The position numbers were made by a program, and so were the translations under genes. DNA of 64,000 nt from positions 248,001 through 312,000 of the forward strand of contig NZ_CP016545.1 of the NCBI RefSeq assembly GCF_001687545.1, given 5' to 3'. Positions 16,360-24,464 of this stretch are shown here, piece by piece; position 1 is the first letter of the stretch; each line of letters begins with the position of its first letter. The DNA is from Paraurantiacibacter namhicola (GTDB lineage: Bacteria; Pseudomonadota; Alphaproteobacteria; Sphingomonadales; Sphingomonadaceae). The notes beneath the pieces are model-generated. The model worked only from the letters and a program-made list of their open reading frames with translations. It had not been told where the DNA came from and searched no databases.

Positions 16360-16791
16360 ATGAAGACCACAAATTCAGGCAGCGCGACTTACGAAGGCCT
16401 CGGCAAGGGCGGGAAAGGCCATGTGTCCACCGGCTCCGGCGCACTGTCCGCCCAGCCCTATGGATTCCAGACCCGTTTCGAAGATGAAGCCGGCACCAAT
16501 CCCGAAGAACTGATCGCCGCGGCACATGCCAGCTGCTTCACCATGGCGCTCAGCTTCAAGCTGGCCGAGGCGGGGCATGAGGACGGTTCCATCACGACCA
16601 GCTGCGAAGTGACGCTGGAGAAGGACGATGGCGGCTTCACCGTCACCAAGTCCGCGCTTTCAACCAAGGCCAAGGTGCCCGGGCTCGACAAGGCGAAGTT
16701 CGAGGAGCTGGCGGGCGAGGCGAAGACCGGTTGCCCGATCTCCAAGCTGCTGCACACCGAGATTACGCTGACGACGCAATTCGAAGGCTGA
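16360..16791 (+). CDS. OsmC/Ohr-family peroxiredoxin-like protein
   Basis: 143 residues from the ATG at 16360, which has AAGGAGA eight bases upstream. Both redox cysteines are present, in AAHASCFTMALSFKL and EAKTGCPISKLL, as needed for thiol-dependent reduction of organic hydroperoxides. SAQPYGFQTRFEDEAGTNPEEL is the OsmC-type substrate loop. It is cytoplasmic and probably monocistronic, ending at the bidirectional terminator shared with the YqaA gene. Confidence 0.9.
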   Translation: MKTTNSGSATYEGLGKGGKGHVSTGSGALSAQPYGFQTRFEDEAGTNPEELIAAAHASCFTMALSFKLAEAGHEDGSITTSCEVTLEKDDGGFTVTKSALSTKAKVPGLDKAKFEELAGEAKTGCPISKLLHTEITLTTQFEG

Positions 16792-16813
16792 CCTTCGCGG
16801 CCAGCAATGAAGC

Positions 16814-16839
16814 GGCGGGGTGCGAACAGGCGCCCCGCC
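16814..16839. terminator. bidirectional intrinsic terminator
   Basis: Ten-base arms (16814-16823 and 16830-16839) pair around the 6-base loop GAACAG, followed by TTCTT on the plus strand. It lies between the convergent OsmC-like and YqaA-like genes and can serve the plus-strand gene; the opposite strand lacks a good U-run. Confidence 0.7.
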
Positions 16840-16848
16840 CTTCTTGCG

Positions 16849-17508
16849 TCAGCCGCCCAGGCCCAGGCTTTCGTAAGTAGCCCCGGCGCATTTGTCGGCC
16901 GGATCCTCACCGCCGCTGCCGACCTGCGTCAGCACGATGATGCCGCCCACCACCAGCGCGACGAAGGCGATGGTGACGAGGCCTAGGTACTTCTCGATGA
17001 AGGTCTTGATGGGCGCGCCGAACACGCGGAACAGCACGCCGACGGTGAAGAAGATCATGCCCCGCCCCACGATGCTGGCGAGCACGAAGGTGACCAGGTT
17101 CATGCCTACGAAGCCCGATGCGATGGTCAGCAGCTTGAAGGGTACGGGCGTTGCGCCCGCAATCAGGATCGCCTCGAAATCGAACTCGCGCAAATAACAG
17201 GCGGCGGTGGGGAAGCTTTCGGTCATGCCCAGCAGGCCGACCAGCTGGCGGCCCACGCTGTCCCACAGTCCCCAGCCGATGGCATAACCCAGCAGCCCGC
17301 CCGCAACGGAGGCCAGCGTGGCGATCACGCCGAAGCGGATCGCTTTTTTCGGTTCGGCCAGGCACATCAGGCCTAGCAGTGGGTGCGGCGGGATGGGGAA
17401 GAAGCTGGCTTCCACGAAGCAGAACAGCGCCAGCCAGCCCTGCGCATGGGGATGCGCGGCCTTTTCCATCACCCAGTCGTACAAGGCGCGAAGCCAGCGG
17501 CTTACCAT
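16849..17508 (-). CDS. YqaA/DedA (VTT-domain) membrane protein
   Basis: 219 residues with four to five membrane segments. FVEASFFPIPPHPLLGLMCLA followed by YAIGWGLWDSVG and AGATPVPFKLLTIASG matches the YqaA branch of the SNARE-associated/VTT family, which includes DedA-type lipid and small-molecule transporters. The start at 17508 is chosen because the longer frame runs into the palindromic repeat at 17523-17622. Function in this branch is unproven. Confidence 0.85.
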   Translation of the reverse strand: MVSRWLRALYDWVMEKAAHPHAQGWLALFCFVEASFFPIPPHPLLGLMCLAEPKKAIRFGVIATLASVAGGLLGYAIGWGLWDSVGRQLVGLLGMTESFPTAACYLREFDFEAILIAGATPVPFKLLTIASGFVGMNLVTFVLASIVGRGMIFFTVGVLFRVFGAPIKTFIEKYLGLVTIAFVALVVGGIIVLTQVGSGGEDPADKCAGATYESLGLGG

Positions 17509-17522
17509 TGATCCGTCCCACC

Positions 17523-17622
17523 CGTCATTGCGAGCGACCGACAGGTCGCGCGGCAATCCATCATTCAGTCCCTGCAAGAACGCGCCGTGGATCGCCGCGT
17601 CGCTGCGCTCCTCGCAATGACG
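17523..17622. repeat. dispersed palindromic repeat (CGTCATTGCGAG type)
   Basis: The outer arms CGTCATTGCGAGC (17523-17535) and GCTCCTCGCAATGACG (17607-17622) are inverted copies with one extra base; the middle carries CGCGGCAATCCA-like sequence. This is the widespread short interspersed repeat found in many proteobacteria. Only one copy was seen in the window, upstream of the YqaA gene. Confidence 0.7.
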
Positions 17623-17694
17623 AGGAAATGGGCGATTACGCGAGCGACCTGCCCCCTGCAAGTCCAGCGAAATAACCTATCTGGCACATTTTTA

Positions 17695-17723
17695 TTGACA
17701 TCGTCACGATCTTTGGTTAGAGA
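17695..17723 (+). promoter_or_regulatory. candidate sigma-70-type promoter of the GTA cluster
   Basis: A perfect TTGACA (17695-17700) is followed after 17 bases by TAGAGA (17718-17723), about 100 bases ahead of the first GTA gene. The -10 matches the consensus only partly. Whether GTA expression instead depends on a GafA-like activator cannot be judged from this sequence. Confidence 0.4.
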
Positions 17724-17824
17724 AACGGAACATCGCGATAGACCGATTCGAAAGGGCGGCGCTCCAGGAGGGGCGGCCGCCCTTATCGCGTCCGGTTTCG
17801 CAGGCATTTTCCGGGGGTCGTGAC

Positions 17825-18469
17825 ATGGGGAAAAACAGGAAAGAGAAGGGCGCCGTCCAGCTGTCCAATTGGGAAGCGGACTTCCTTACCGCCCTGGCTG
17901 CGGGCGAAACGGTTGCTGCGGCGTGCCGCCTGGTCGTCATCGATCCGAGCACTGCCTATTACCGGCGCAATCATCATGCGCATTTCGCCGCACAATGGGA
18001 GAAAGCGATCAAGTCCGCCGAGCCGGCGAAACAGCGGGCGACCAGGCGGGCGCAATGGAAGGACCAATTCCTCGAAGCTCTGGCATCCACATCGAACGTG
18101 ACCAAATCGGCCGAAGCGGCAATGATACCGGTGGCAACGGCATACAAGGAACGGCGCACCAACCGGGATTTCGCACGCCAGTGGCTGGAAGCGCTGCAGG
18201 AGGGTTATGCTCACCTGGAGCTCGAAACGCTGGAGCGGTTGCGGCACGGTGTCCCGGCGAACAGCAACAAGTTCGACATCGCCAACGCCCTGCGGCTGCT
18301 GACCCTGCACAAGGACACGGTGGCCAAGGAACGCGCCCGCCACACGATGAAGGACGAGGACGAGATCCTGCTGGGGATCGAGCGCAAGATCGACCGGCTG
18401 CGCGCCCGTGAGCGCGAGGGGCAGAAACTGCTGGCGGACCTTTCGCAGGCGGAAAGCCCGGATGCTTGA
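17825..18469 (+). CDS. GTA small terminase-like protein with tandem duplication
   Basis: 214 residues. It precedes and overlaps the large terminase gene by 8 bases, the position of the DNA-recognition subunit. Residues 16-61 and 78-123 are a gapless repeat at an offset of exactly 62: W16/W78, F20/F82, A44-Y45/A106-Y107, F54/F116 and QW57-58/QW119-120 match. Each unit looks like a helix-turn-helix domain. A long charged helix follows (residues 150-205, KIDRLRAREREGQKLL), as used for oligomer contacts. No exact family recognised. Confidence 0.75.
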   Translation: MGKNRKEKGAVQLSNWEADFLTALAAGETVAAACRLVVIDPSTAYYRRNHHAHFAAQWEKAIKSAEPAKQRATRRAQWKDQFLEALASTSNVTKSAEAAMIPVATAYKERRTNRDFARQWLEALQEGYAHLELETLERLRHGVPANSNKFDIANALRLLTLHKDTVAKERARHTMKDEDEILLGIERKIDRLRAREREGQKLLADLSQAESPDA

Positions 18470-19808
18470 GCCGGACCGGCGGCGTTTCCTGCTCGACCTG
18501 GACGACCTGACAACGCAGGAAAAGCGCAAGGTGCTGAAGCACTTCTCCGACAGTGAGCAGGAACGCTTCGACACGCACTGGCGGCTGTGGGCGCGGCCCG
18601 AACAGATGCCGCCTGCGCATGACGACTGGCACACCTGGCTGGTCTGCGCCGGGCGCGGCTTCGGCAAGACACGCGCCGGGGCGGAATGGGTGCGCAAGGT
18701 GGCGCGCGGCGACGGCGATGCCCGCATCGCGCTGGTCGGCGCATCGCTGGCCGAAGCGCGCAGCGTGATGGTGGAAGGGGAAAGCGGCGTGCTCGCCTGC
18801 TGCCCGCAGTGGGAGCGGCCCGCCTTCTCGCCCTCGCTCGGGCGGCTGGAATGGCCCAATGGCGCGCAGGCGCAGCTCTATTCCGCTGCCGAACCGGAAG
18901 GCCTGCGCGGCCCGCAATTCAGCCACGCCTGGTGTGACGAGATCGGCAAGTGGACGCTGGCCGGGGACCGGGCGCAGCGGGCGTGGGACAATCTCGTCAT
19001 GGCCATCAGGCTGGGCGAGCGGCCGCAACTGGTGGCCACCACCACGCCGCGCGCCGTGCCGCTGGTGAAGGACCTGTTCACCCGCGCCGATACGGACCGG
19101 CAGATCGTTGTGACGCGCGGATCGACTTACGACAACGTGGCCAACCTGCCGCAGCGCTTCGTCAATTCGGTGCGCCGCCGCTACGCCAGGAGCGCGCTTG
19201 GACGGCAGGAACTGGACGGCGAATTGCTGACCGATGTCGAGGGCGCATTGTGGAACCGCGCTCTGCTGGAACAGTGCCGCGAGGACGTGCCGAGCGAGCC
19301 TTGCACGCGCATCGTCGTGGGCGTGGACCCGCCCGCCAGCGCCAATGGCGATGCCTGCGGTATCGTGGTGTGCGGCGTGACGGAAAGCGGCGTGGGCAAG
19401 GTGCTGTCCGATGCCAGCATCGCGAAGCCCAGCCCCGAACGCTGGGCCAGGGCCGTCGCCCGCGCGGCGCGCGCCTGGAACGCGGACCGCGTAGTGGCGG
19501 AGGCAAACCAGGGCGGCGCGATGGTGGCGAGCGTTCTGCGCGCGGCGGAATACAGCCTGCCGCTGAAACTGGTCCACGCCAGCCGCGGCAAGGTCGCCCG
19601 CGCAGAGCCGGTCGCCGCGCTCTACGAAGCGGGCCGCGTGCGTCACGCGCAATGCTTCCCGAAGCTGGAAGACGAACTCTGCGGCCTGATGAGCGGCGGC
19701 GACTACCGCGGCCCGGGGCGGTCACCGGACAGGGCGGACGCACTGGTCTGGGCGCTGACGGAACTGATGCTGAGCCGCAGCGGCAGGCCGCGGGTCAGCG
19801 GGTTTTAA
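18462..19808 (+). CDS. GTA terminase large subunit
   Basis: 448 residues from the ATG at 18462. ATPase: Walker A CAGRGFGKT (residues 62-70) and Walker B AWCDE (156-160). Nuclease: VGVDPPASANGD (first catalytic Asp289), AEANQGG and RADALVWAL. It packages DNA into GTA heads; in GTAs packaging is headful and non-specific. It is the second gene of the cluster and is followed by an unusual 500-base interruption carrying palindromes and a reverse-strand GIY-YIG gene. Confidence 0.95.
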   Translation: MLEPDRRRFLLDLDDLTTQEKRKVLKHFSDSEQERFDTHWRLWARPEQMPPAHDDWHTWLVCAGRGFGKTRAGAEWVRKVARGDGDARIALVGASLAEARSVMVEGESGVLACCPQWERPAFSPSLGRLEWPNGAQAQLYSAAEPEGLRGPQFSHAWCDEIGKWTLAGDRAQRAWDNLVMAIRLGERPQLVATTTPRAVPLVKDLFTRADTDRQIVVTRGSTYDNVANLPQRFVNSVRRRYARSALGRQELDGELLTDVEGALWNRALLEQCREDVPSEPCTRIVVGVDPPASANGDACGIVVCGVTESGVGKVLSDASIAKPSPERWARAVARAARAWNADRVVAEANQGGAMVASVLRAAEYSLPLKLVHASRGKVARAEPVAALYEAGRVRHAQCFPKLEDELCGLMSGGDYRGPGRSPDRADALVWALTELMLSRSGRPRVSGF

Positions 19809-19810
19809 AA

Positions 19811-19900
19811 GAAGCAGCGGGACCCCCGATCAAGTCCGGACCGACGTTGAACTGAAAAATTGCCGTCACCCCGGCCCCAGAGCCGGGGTCCCGCTTCCTT
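19811..19900. repeat. REP-like palindrome pair, left of GIY-YIG gene
   Basis: AGCGGGACCCCCGATCAAG begins a degenerate half at about 19815, and CGTCACCCCGG...CCGGGGTCCCGCTTCC (19864-19898) forms the facing half. Inner and outer arms are mutually complementary, as in a two-palindrome REPIN unit. Related copies are at 20221-20310 and 25136-25222, all in the GTA cluster. Confidence 0.75.
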
Positions 19901-19907
19901 CATGGCG

Positions 19908-20207
19908 CTAAGTCAGAAGATCGAAGAGATCGTCCCAGTCCGGGTTAGCCTTTTCAATCAGATCGAACTTCCACACGCGCCGCCACTTCTTGATGCGCTT
20001 CTCGTGCGCGATGCACTCATCGATCGTGTTGCCTCGCTCCACCCAAACAAGGCGTGTGAGTCCGTATTTTTTGCAGAATTCCGAACCCCGGCCCTCGCGG
20101 TGCTGGGTAACCCGAGCCGCGAGGTCGGATGTGACACCGACATAGAGCGTGCCGCGATAACGGTCCGCCATGATGTAGCACCAGCCGCCCTGTTTTTCGC
20201 GATCCAT
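19908..20207 (-). CDS. GIY-YIG nuclease domain protein
   Basis: 99 residues of the single-domain URI/GIY-YIG type. Visible are WCYIMADRYRGTLYVGVTSD (the GIY-YIG strands, here YIM...YVG), RVTQHREG with the catalytic arginine, and the metal-binding glutamate in HEKRIKKW. It is on the strand opposite to the GTA genes, inside the terminase-portal interval, and both sides carry REP-like palindromes. Such stand-alone nucleases are often mobile; whether it mobilises these palindromes is inference. An internal ATG at 20171 is a possible shorter start. Confidence 0.88.
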   Translation of the reverse strand: MDREKQGGWCYIMADRYRGTLYVGVTSDLAARVTQHREGRGSEFCKKYGLTRLVWVERGNTIDECIAHEKRIKKWRRVWKFDLIEKANPDWDDLFDLLT

Positions 20208-20220
20208 CCGTTATTTCCAA

Positions 20221-20310
20221 AGGAAGCGGGACCCCGGGTCAAGCCCGGGGTGACGCAGAGATTTGGAATATCCGTCAGCCCGCCCCCCGAGCCGGGGTCC
20301 CGCTTCCTCC
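20221..20310. repeat. REP-like palindrome pair, right of GIY-YIG gene
   Basis: AAGCGGGACCCCGGGTCAAG opens one half that ends in CGGGGTGACG (20255); GAGCCGGGGTCCCGCTTCC closes the second (20289-20307). It ends just before the portal Shine-Dalgarno sequence, so portal is translated from RNA carrying this structure in its leader. Confidence 0.75.
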
Positions 20311-20325
20311 CAATCGGAGAATCCC

Positions 20326-21489
20326 ATGTCCATCCTTGAAAACCTGCGCTCCGCCTTCAAGGGCGGGGCGGGATCGCGTGTGCCGCTTGCACGCGGATAT
20401 GCCTCGCCCTGGCAGTGGGCGCACGAGACGGGCGGCGCGACACCGCCCTACGATTATCGCCATGCCATCCGGCGGGCCTATCTCGACAATCCGGTGGCGC
20501 AGCGCGCGGCGCGGATCGTGGCCGAGGGCGTGGGCAGCGCCCCGCTGGTAGAGACCGACACCCGCGCCCTCGCGCTGGTCCAAGCGACGAGTGCGGGGCA
20601 GTCGCTGCTGGAAACGCTCGCCGCGCAGCTGCTGCTTCACGGCAATGCCTTCGTACAGGTCAGCCGCGACGCCGCCGGGCATCCGGTGGAGCTGTTTGCG
20701 CTGCGGCCGGAGCGCGTCTCCATCGTGCCGGACGAGAATGGCTGGCCGTCCGCCTTCCGTTACAAGGTGGGGGACCGCGAGCTGGTGCTGGGCGCCGAGG
20801 ATGCCGATGGCTGGCCGCAGGTCATCCATCTGAAGCACTTCCACCCGGCGGACGACCATTACGGCGCAGGCGCGCTTTCGGCCGCCGACCAGGCGGTGGC
20901 GATTCACAACGCTGCCGCGCGCTGGAACCGGGCGCTGCTGGAGAACGCGGCGCGGCCTTCCGGGGCGCTGGTCTACGACACGGGCGACGGCGCGACGCTG
21001 ACGCCCGACCAGTTCGAGCGGCTGAAGGCGGAACTCAGCCAGGCCTATGCCGGCAGCGGCAATGCCGGGCGGCCCATGTTGCTGGAGGGCGGGCTCAGCT
21101 GGCAGGCCATGTCGCTGTCGCCCGCAGACATGGATTTCGCCGAGCTGAAAGCGGCCGCCGCGCGCGACATTGCGCTGGCGCTGGGCGTGCCGCCCATGCT
21201 GCTCGGCCTCCCGGGCGACAACACCTATTCCAATTACCGCGAGGCGAACCGCGCCCTCTGGCGCCTGACGCTGCTGCCCATGGCGGGCAAGATCCTGGGC
21301 GGGCTGGCCGAAGGGTTGGCAGGCCATTTCCCCGATCTCGACCTGCGCGTCGATCTCGACCACGTGCCCGCGCTGGCGGAGGACCGGGAGAAATTGTGGG
21401 CACAGGTGAGCGGGGCCGACTTCCTCTCGCCAGCCGAGAAACGCGCCATGCTGGGCCTCGCGCCCCAAGCCGAAGGAGACGCCGAATGA
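20326..21489 (+). CDS. GTA portal protein (HK97 family)
   Basis: 387 residues from the ATG at 20326 with GGAGA seven bases upstream. It forms the dodecameric portal at the unique head vertex through which DNA enters. Family features: LYDN-type YLDNPVAQRAARIVAEGV, NAFVQVSRD, VIHLKHFHP, and GVPPMLLGLPGDNTYSNY near residue 300. Its stop overlaps the next gene by 4 bases. Start choice avoids N-terminal extension into the palindromic repeat. Confidence 0.95.
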   Translation: MSILENLRSAFKGGAGSRVPLARGYASPWQWAHETGGATPPYDYRHAIRRAYLDNPVAQRAARIVAEGVGSAPLVETDTRALALVQATSAGQSLLETLAAQLLLHGNAFVQVSRDAAGHPVELFALRPERVSIVPDENGWPSAFRYKVGDRELVLGAEDADGWPQVIHLKHFHPADDHYGAGALSAADQAVAIHNAAARWNRALLENAARPSGALVYDTGDGATLTPDQFERLKAELSQAYAGSGNAGRPMLLEGGLSWQAMSLSPADMDFAELKAAAARDIALALGVPPMLLGLPGDNTYSNYREANRALWRLTLLPMAGKILGGLAEGLAGHFPDLDLRVDLDHVPALAEDREKLWAQVSGADFLSPAEKRAMLGLAPQAEGDAE

Positions 21490-21794
21490 ACCGTGAAGAC
21501 ATGCTGGCGAGGCTGATCTCGCAGGCCGCTAGTGAGGGGACGGACCTCGTCACCCTTCGCGCCATCGTGGAGGAATCGAGCGAGCTCGGCGCAAACCGCG
21601 TGCTATCCCGCCTCGGCCTCGCCGACGAAGGCGCCTGCGAGGACCTCGACGAATTGCGCGACCTGCTGGGGGCCTGGCGCGCCGCCAAGGCCAGCGCCTG
21701 GAAGGCCGCGATCGAGTGGGCCGTGCGCGGCGTGATGGCGCTGCTGCTGATCGGCATTGCCGTGCGGCTCGGCGTGCCGGGGATGCTGCGATGA
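21486..21794 (+). CDS. DUF6127-type small membrane protein of the GTA
   Basis: 102 residues overlapping portal by 4 bases (ATGA) and the protease frame at its 3' end. The N-terminal 65 residues are acidic and helical (LRAIVEESSELGANRVLSRLGL); residues 80-97 form one membrane helix (AVRGVMALLLIGIAVRLGV). It occupies the place of the small gene between portal and protease in sphingomonad GTAs. Function unknown; one membrane helix is unusual among head-assembly genes. Confidence 0.8.
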   Translation: MNREDMLARLISQAASEGTDLVTLRAIVEESSELGANRVLSRLGLADEGACEDLDELRDLLGAWRAAKASAWKAAIEWAVRGVMALLLIGIAVRLGVPGMLR

Positions 21795-21826
21795 CCCCGG
21801 ATCGGGTCCGGGGCAGGAGCGATACG

Positions 21827-22213
21827 ATGCGTATCGCCGGATACGCTGCGCTGTTCGATGTGCCGGATGCCGGGCGCGACACCATCCGCCGCGGCGCCTT
21901 TGCCCGCACGCTGAGCGAGCAGCGCAGCATCCCCCTCTACTGGCAGCACAAGCCGGAGCAGCGCATCGGCTGGGTCCGCACCGCCCGCGAGGACGAGCGC
22001 GGCCTGCGCGTGGTGGCGGAGATCGACAATCCGCAAGGCCGCGCCGCACAGATGCTGCGCCAGCGCGCGGTCAACGGCCTCAGCTTCGGCTACCGGGCGC
22101 GCGGCTTCCACCGCTCAGCACAAGGGCGCGTGCTGGAGGATATCGACCTGTTCGAAGTCAGCCTCGTCACCCATCCCCTGCAACACGGATCGCGCGTGCA
22201 CTTGGTTGCATAG
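21827..22213 (+). CDS. GTA prohead protease (HK97 family)
   Basis: 128 residues from the ATG at 21827, which has CAGGAGC 8 bases upstream. Catalytic residues of the assemblin-like fold are His41 (YWQHKPEQRIG) and Ser86 (NGLSFGYRA). It cleaves the delta domain of the capsid protein and scaffold during head maturation. An ATG at 21791 would add 12 residues encoded by CCCCGGATCGGGTCCGGGG, a fragment of the REP-like palindrome, so the shorter start is preferred. Confidence 0.92.
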   Translation: MRIAGYAALFDVPDAGRDTIRRGAFARTLSEQRSIPLYWQHKPEQRIGWVRTAREDERGLRVVAEIDNPQGRAAQMLRQRAVNGLSFGYRARGFHRSAQGRVLEDIDLFEVSLVTHPLQHGSRVHLVA

Positions 22214-22224
22214 ACTGTCTCATG

Positions 22225-22469
22225 CAGCCGCCTCCGCGGCTGGGTCCTCCCGGCTACTCCCTCCCCCCGGATCAAGTCCGGGGTCCGGGGCCGGTCCGGG
22301 CGGCCGGTCGGCCTTGCGGTCGACTGGTCGTCGACCCGGCTCAGCTGGGACCTTGGACGGCCCGCAGAAGCGGGCCGCAAGCGCGACCGCGCGCCCGCAG
22401 GTGCCCCGAAGCCCAAATCTACTTGGGCGGAGGGAGCGGCACCGAGGATGCTCGCACGGAGGTGCGAGC
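22225..22469 (+). repeat. modular hairpin element A, before capsid gene
   Basis: Noncoding interval with successive perfect hairpins: 22225-22242 (7-base arms, loop CTCC), 22318-22336 (7-base arms), 22358-22377 (8-base arms, loop AGAA), 22411-22428 (6-base arms) and 22450-22469 (8-base arms, loop GGAG). Linkers 22378-22408 and 22429-22448 match element B (23814-23844, 23854-23873) at 29/31 and 18/20 bases, while the arms differ. Bases 22265-22284 also carry a REP-like palindrome fragment. The capsid ATG is 42 bases further on. Confidence 0.75.
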
Positions 22470-22510
22470 GAAACACAAGCATTCTCCCCCCGAAGAAAGG
22501 TGAATACCCC

Positions 22511-23662
22511 ATGGAAATGACCCCCAATACCGCCGCCGCTGCGGACACCGTGCTGGACGACAGCTTCGACATCGTCGCCCGGCAGGACCGCGCGGAGGAG
22601 TCGATCGTCTCGCTGCGCTCCGACGTGGACGAGGTGAAGGCCCGCGTGGACAAGATCGGCCGCGCGGCTGCCCGCCCGGCTCTGGCCACCTCTCCCGCCG
22701 CCAGCACCGAAGTGAAGGGCTTCGTCGATGGCTATCTTCGCAATGGCCGCGAGACCGAGGTGAAGTCGCTGAGCGCCACCACCCCGGCGGATGGCGGCTA
22801 TGCCGTCCCGCGCGAAATCGATGCCGCCATCAGTGCGGAGCTGAAGGAAATCAGCCCGATCCGCGCCCTCGCGCAGGTCGTCCAGGTCGGCAGCGCAGGC
22901 TATCGCAAGCTGGTGAGCACCGGCGGAACGGCCAGCGGCTGGGTGTCCGAAACGGCATCGCGGCCCGATACCGACACGCCGCAGTTCGCCGAAATCGCCC
23001 CGCCCTTCGGCGAGCTTTACGCCAACCCGGCCGCGAGCCAGGCCATGCTGGACGATGCCGGTTTCGATATCGAGGCCTGGCTGGCGAGCGAAATCGCGAT
23101 GGAATTCGCCCGCGCGGAAGGGGCAGCCTTCGTGTCCGGCACGGGCGCGGACCAGCCGCTCGGCTTCCTGTCCTCGCCCGTCTCCATGGCCGGTGACGCG
23201 GTGCGCCCCTTCGGAAGTCTGCAGTATATCGGCAGCGGCGATGCGAACGGCTTCGACACCAATCCGGAAAGCCGCCTGATCGACCTCGTGCACACGATGA
23301 AGGCCGGCCACCGGCAGGGCGCGAGCTGGGTGATGAACTCCTCCACCCTGTCCGAAGTGCGCAAGTTGAAGACGGCCGATGGCGCGTTCCTGTGGCAGCC
23401 GGGCCTGGTCGAAGGGCAGCCGGACCGCCTGCTGGGTTACCCGGTGGTGGAAGCGGAAGACATGCCGGATGTTGGCGCGGGCGCTTTCCCCATCGCCTTC
23501 GGCAACTTCCGCGCCGGTTACCTGATCGCGGAACGCAGCGCCACACAGGTGCTGCGCGATCCCTTCACCAACAAGCCCTTCGTCCACTTCTACGCCACCA
23601 AGCGCGTGGGCGGCCAGGTGCTCGATAGCGCGGCGATCAAGCTGCTGAAGATCGAGGAATAA
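22511..23662 (+). CDS. GTA major capsid protein (HK97 family)
   Basis: 383 residues from ATG 22511 with GAAAGGTG upstream. Residues 1-80 form the helical delta/scaffold domain (RQDRAEESIVSLRSDVDEV) removed by the prohead protease; the mature HK97 fold begins around residue 90 (TTPADGGYAVPREIDAAI). Later landmarks are WVSETASRPDTD, FVSGTGADQPLGFL, WVMNSSTLSEVRKLKT and GNFRAGYLIAERS. It assembles into the GTA head. The structured element A lies in its 5' leader. Confidence 0.95.
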   Translation: MEMTPNTAAAADTVLDDSFDIVARQDRAEESIVSLRSDVDEVKARVDKIGRAAARPALATSPAASTEVKGFVDGYLRNGRETEVKSLSATTPADGGYAVPREIDAAISAELKEISPIRALAQVVQVGSAGYRKLVSTGGTASGWVSETASRPDTDTPQFAEIAPPFGELYANPAASQAMLDDAGFDIEAWLASEIAMEFARAEGAAFVSGTGADQPLGFLSSPVSMAGDAVRPFGSLQYIGSGDANGFDTNPESRLIDLVHTMKAGHRQGASWVMNSSTLSEVRKLKTADGAFLWQPGLVEGQPDRLLGYPVVEAEDMPDVGAGAFPIAFGNFRAGYLIAERSATQVLRDPFTNKPFVHFYATKRVGGQVLDSAAIKLLKIEE

Positions 23663-23690
23663 GGCATCTTTGTTAGCCTCAAGCGCCGGC

Positions 23691-23894
23691 GGCTGCGTCC
23701 GCAGCCTTGGCTAGCGCGCTAACCGCGCGACGGGCGGTCGCCCTTTGGCTGCCGCGACCAGGAACCCTCAAAAGATTCTGGACGCGCAAGTTCGGTCCGC
23801 CGCAGGTGGACCGCAAGGGCGACCGCCCGCCCGCAGGTGCCCCGCAGCGAAGCGGAGGGAACAGCACCGAGGACGCAGCCGCGGACGCGACTGC
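23691..23894 (+). repeat. modular hairpin element B, before connector gene
   Basis: Second copy of the element described at 22225-22469. Hairpins: 23691-23706 (6-base arms, loop GTCC), 23793-23813 (9-base arms with one G-T pair) and 23875-23894 (8-base arms, one mismatch, loop GGAC). The last hairpin abuts the ATG of the connector gene at 23895, which could affect its translation. It also resembles element C (24630-24717) in its first 70 bases. Confidence 0.75.
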
Positions 23895-24464
23895 ATGAAA
23901 CAAGTGGACAATTTTATGAACCGCACGATCCTGGTGCCCCCCGCTCCGGCGGATGCGGCGCTGCGCGAGCTGAAGGATTGGCTCGCCATCACCAACACTG
24001 CCGAGGACGCGCTACTGACTGGCCTGATCGGCGCGGCGCTGGAGGCCTGCGAAGGCTTCACCGGCTCGCTTCCCCTGGAGGCGACCTGCGAGGAAATCCT
24101 GCCCGCAGGCGGCGGCTGGCGCGGACTGACCACCCGGCCCGTCCAGGCCGTGCTGGGCATGGAAGGCATTCCGGCGGAGGGTTCGCGCTTCAGCTTCGCA
24201 CCTGACGCATTCGAGGCCGACCTCGATGCTCATGGCGGCGCGCATGTCCGGATCATACGGCAGGGCGCGGCGGGCCGCATCGCGGTGCGCTTCATCGCCG
24301 GTCTCGCCGCTGATTGGGACTCGCTGCCCGACGCGCTGCGCCACGGCGTGGTGCGCCTTGCGGCGGAGCTTTATCGCCAGCGGGACGAGAGCCGGGCCTC
24401 GGCCAATCCGCCCAGCGCCGTGGCTGCCCTGTGGCGGCCCTGGCGGCGGCTGAGGGTGGCCTGA
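23895..24464 (+). CDS. GTA head-tail connector protein (gp6-like)
   Basis: 189 residues. The core APADAALRELKDWLAITNTAEDALLTGLIGAALEACEGF is the helical head-tail connector (phage QLRG/gp6-like) family that docks under the portal. The C-terminal part (RHGVVRLAAELYRQRDES) is the conserved second helix pair. ATG 23895 touches element B; ATG 23916 is an alternative start. Its TGA overlaps the next ATG by one base. Confidence 0.85.
   Translation: MKQVDNFMNRTILVPPAPADAALRELKDWLAITNTAEDALLTGLIGAALEACEGFTGSLPLEATCEEILPAGGGWRGLTTRPVQAVLGMEGIPAEGSRFSFAPDAFEADLDAHGGAHVRIIRQGAAGRIAVRFIAGLAADWDSLPDALRHGVVRLAAELYRQRDESRASANPPSAVAALWRPWRRLRVA

Noticed and set aside
15003-16370. 455-residue minus-strand frame opposite spt
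   Set aside because: Translation is histidine/arginine-rich and without any family features, caused by codon bias of the spt gene on the other strand.
21791-21826. Longer prohead protease start at 21791
   Set aside because: The additional 12 codons are encoded by a palindrome fragment, and the ATG at 21827 has a better ribosome site.
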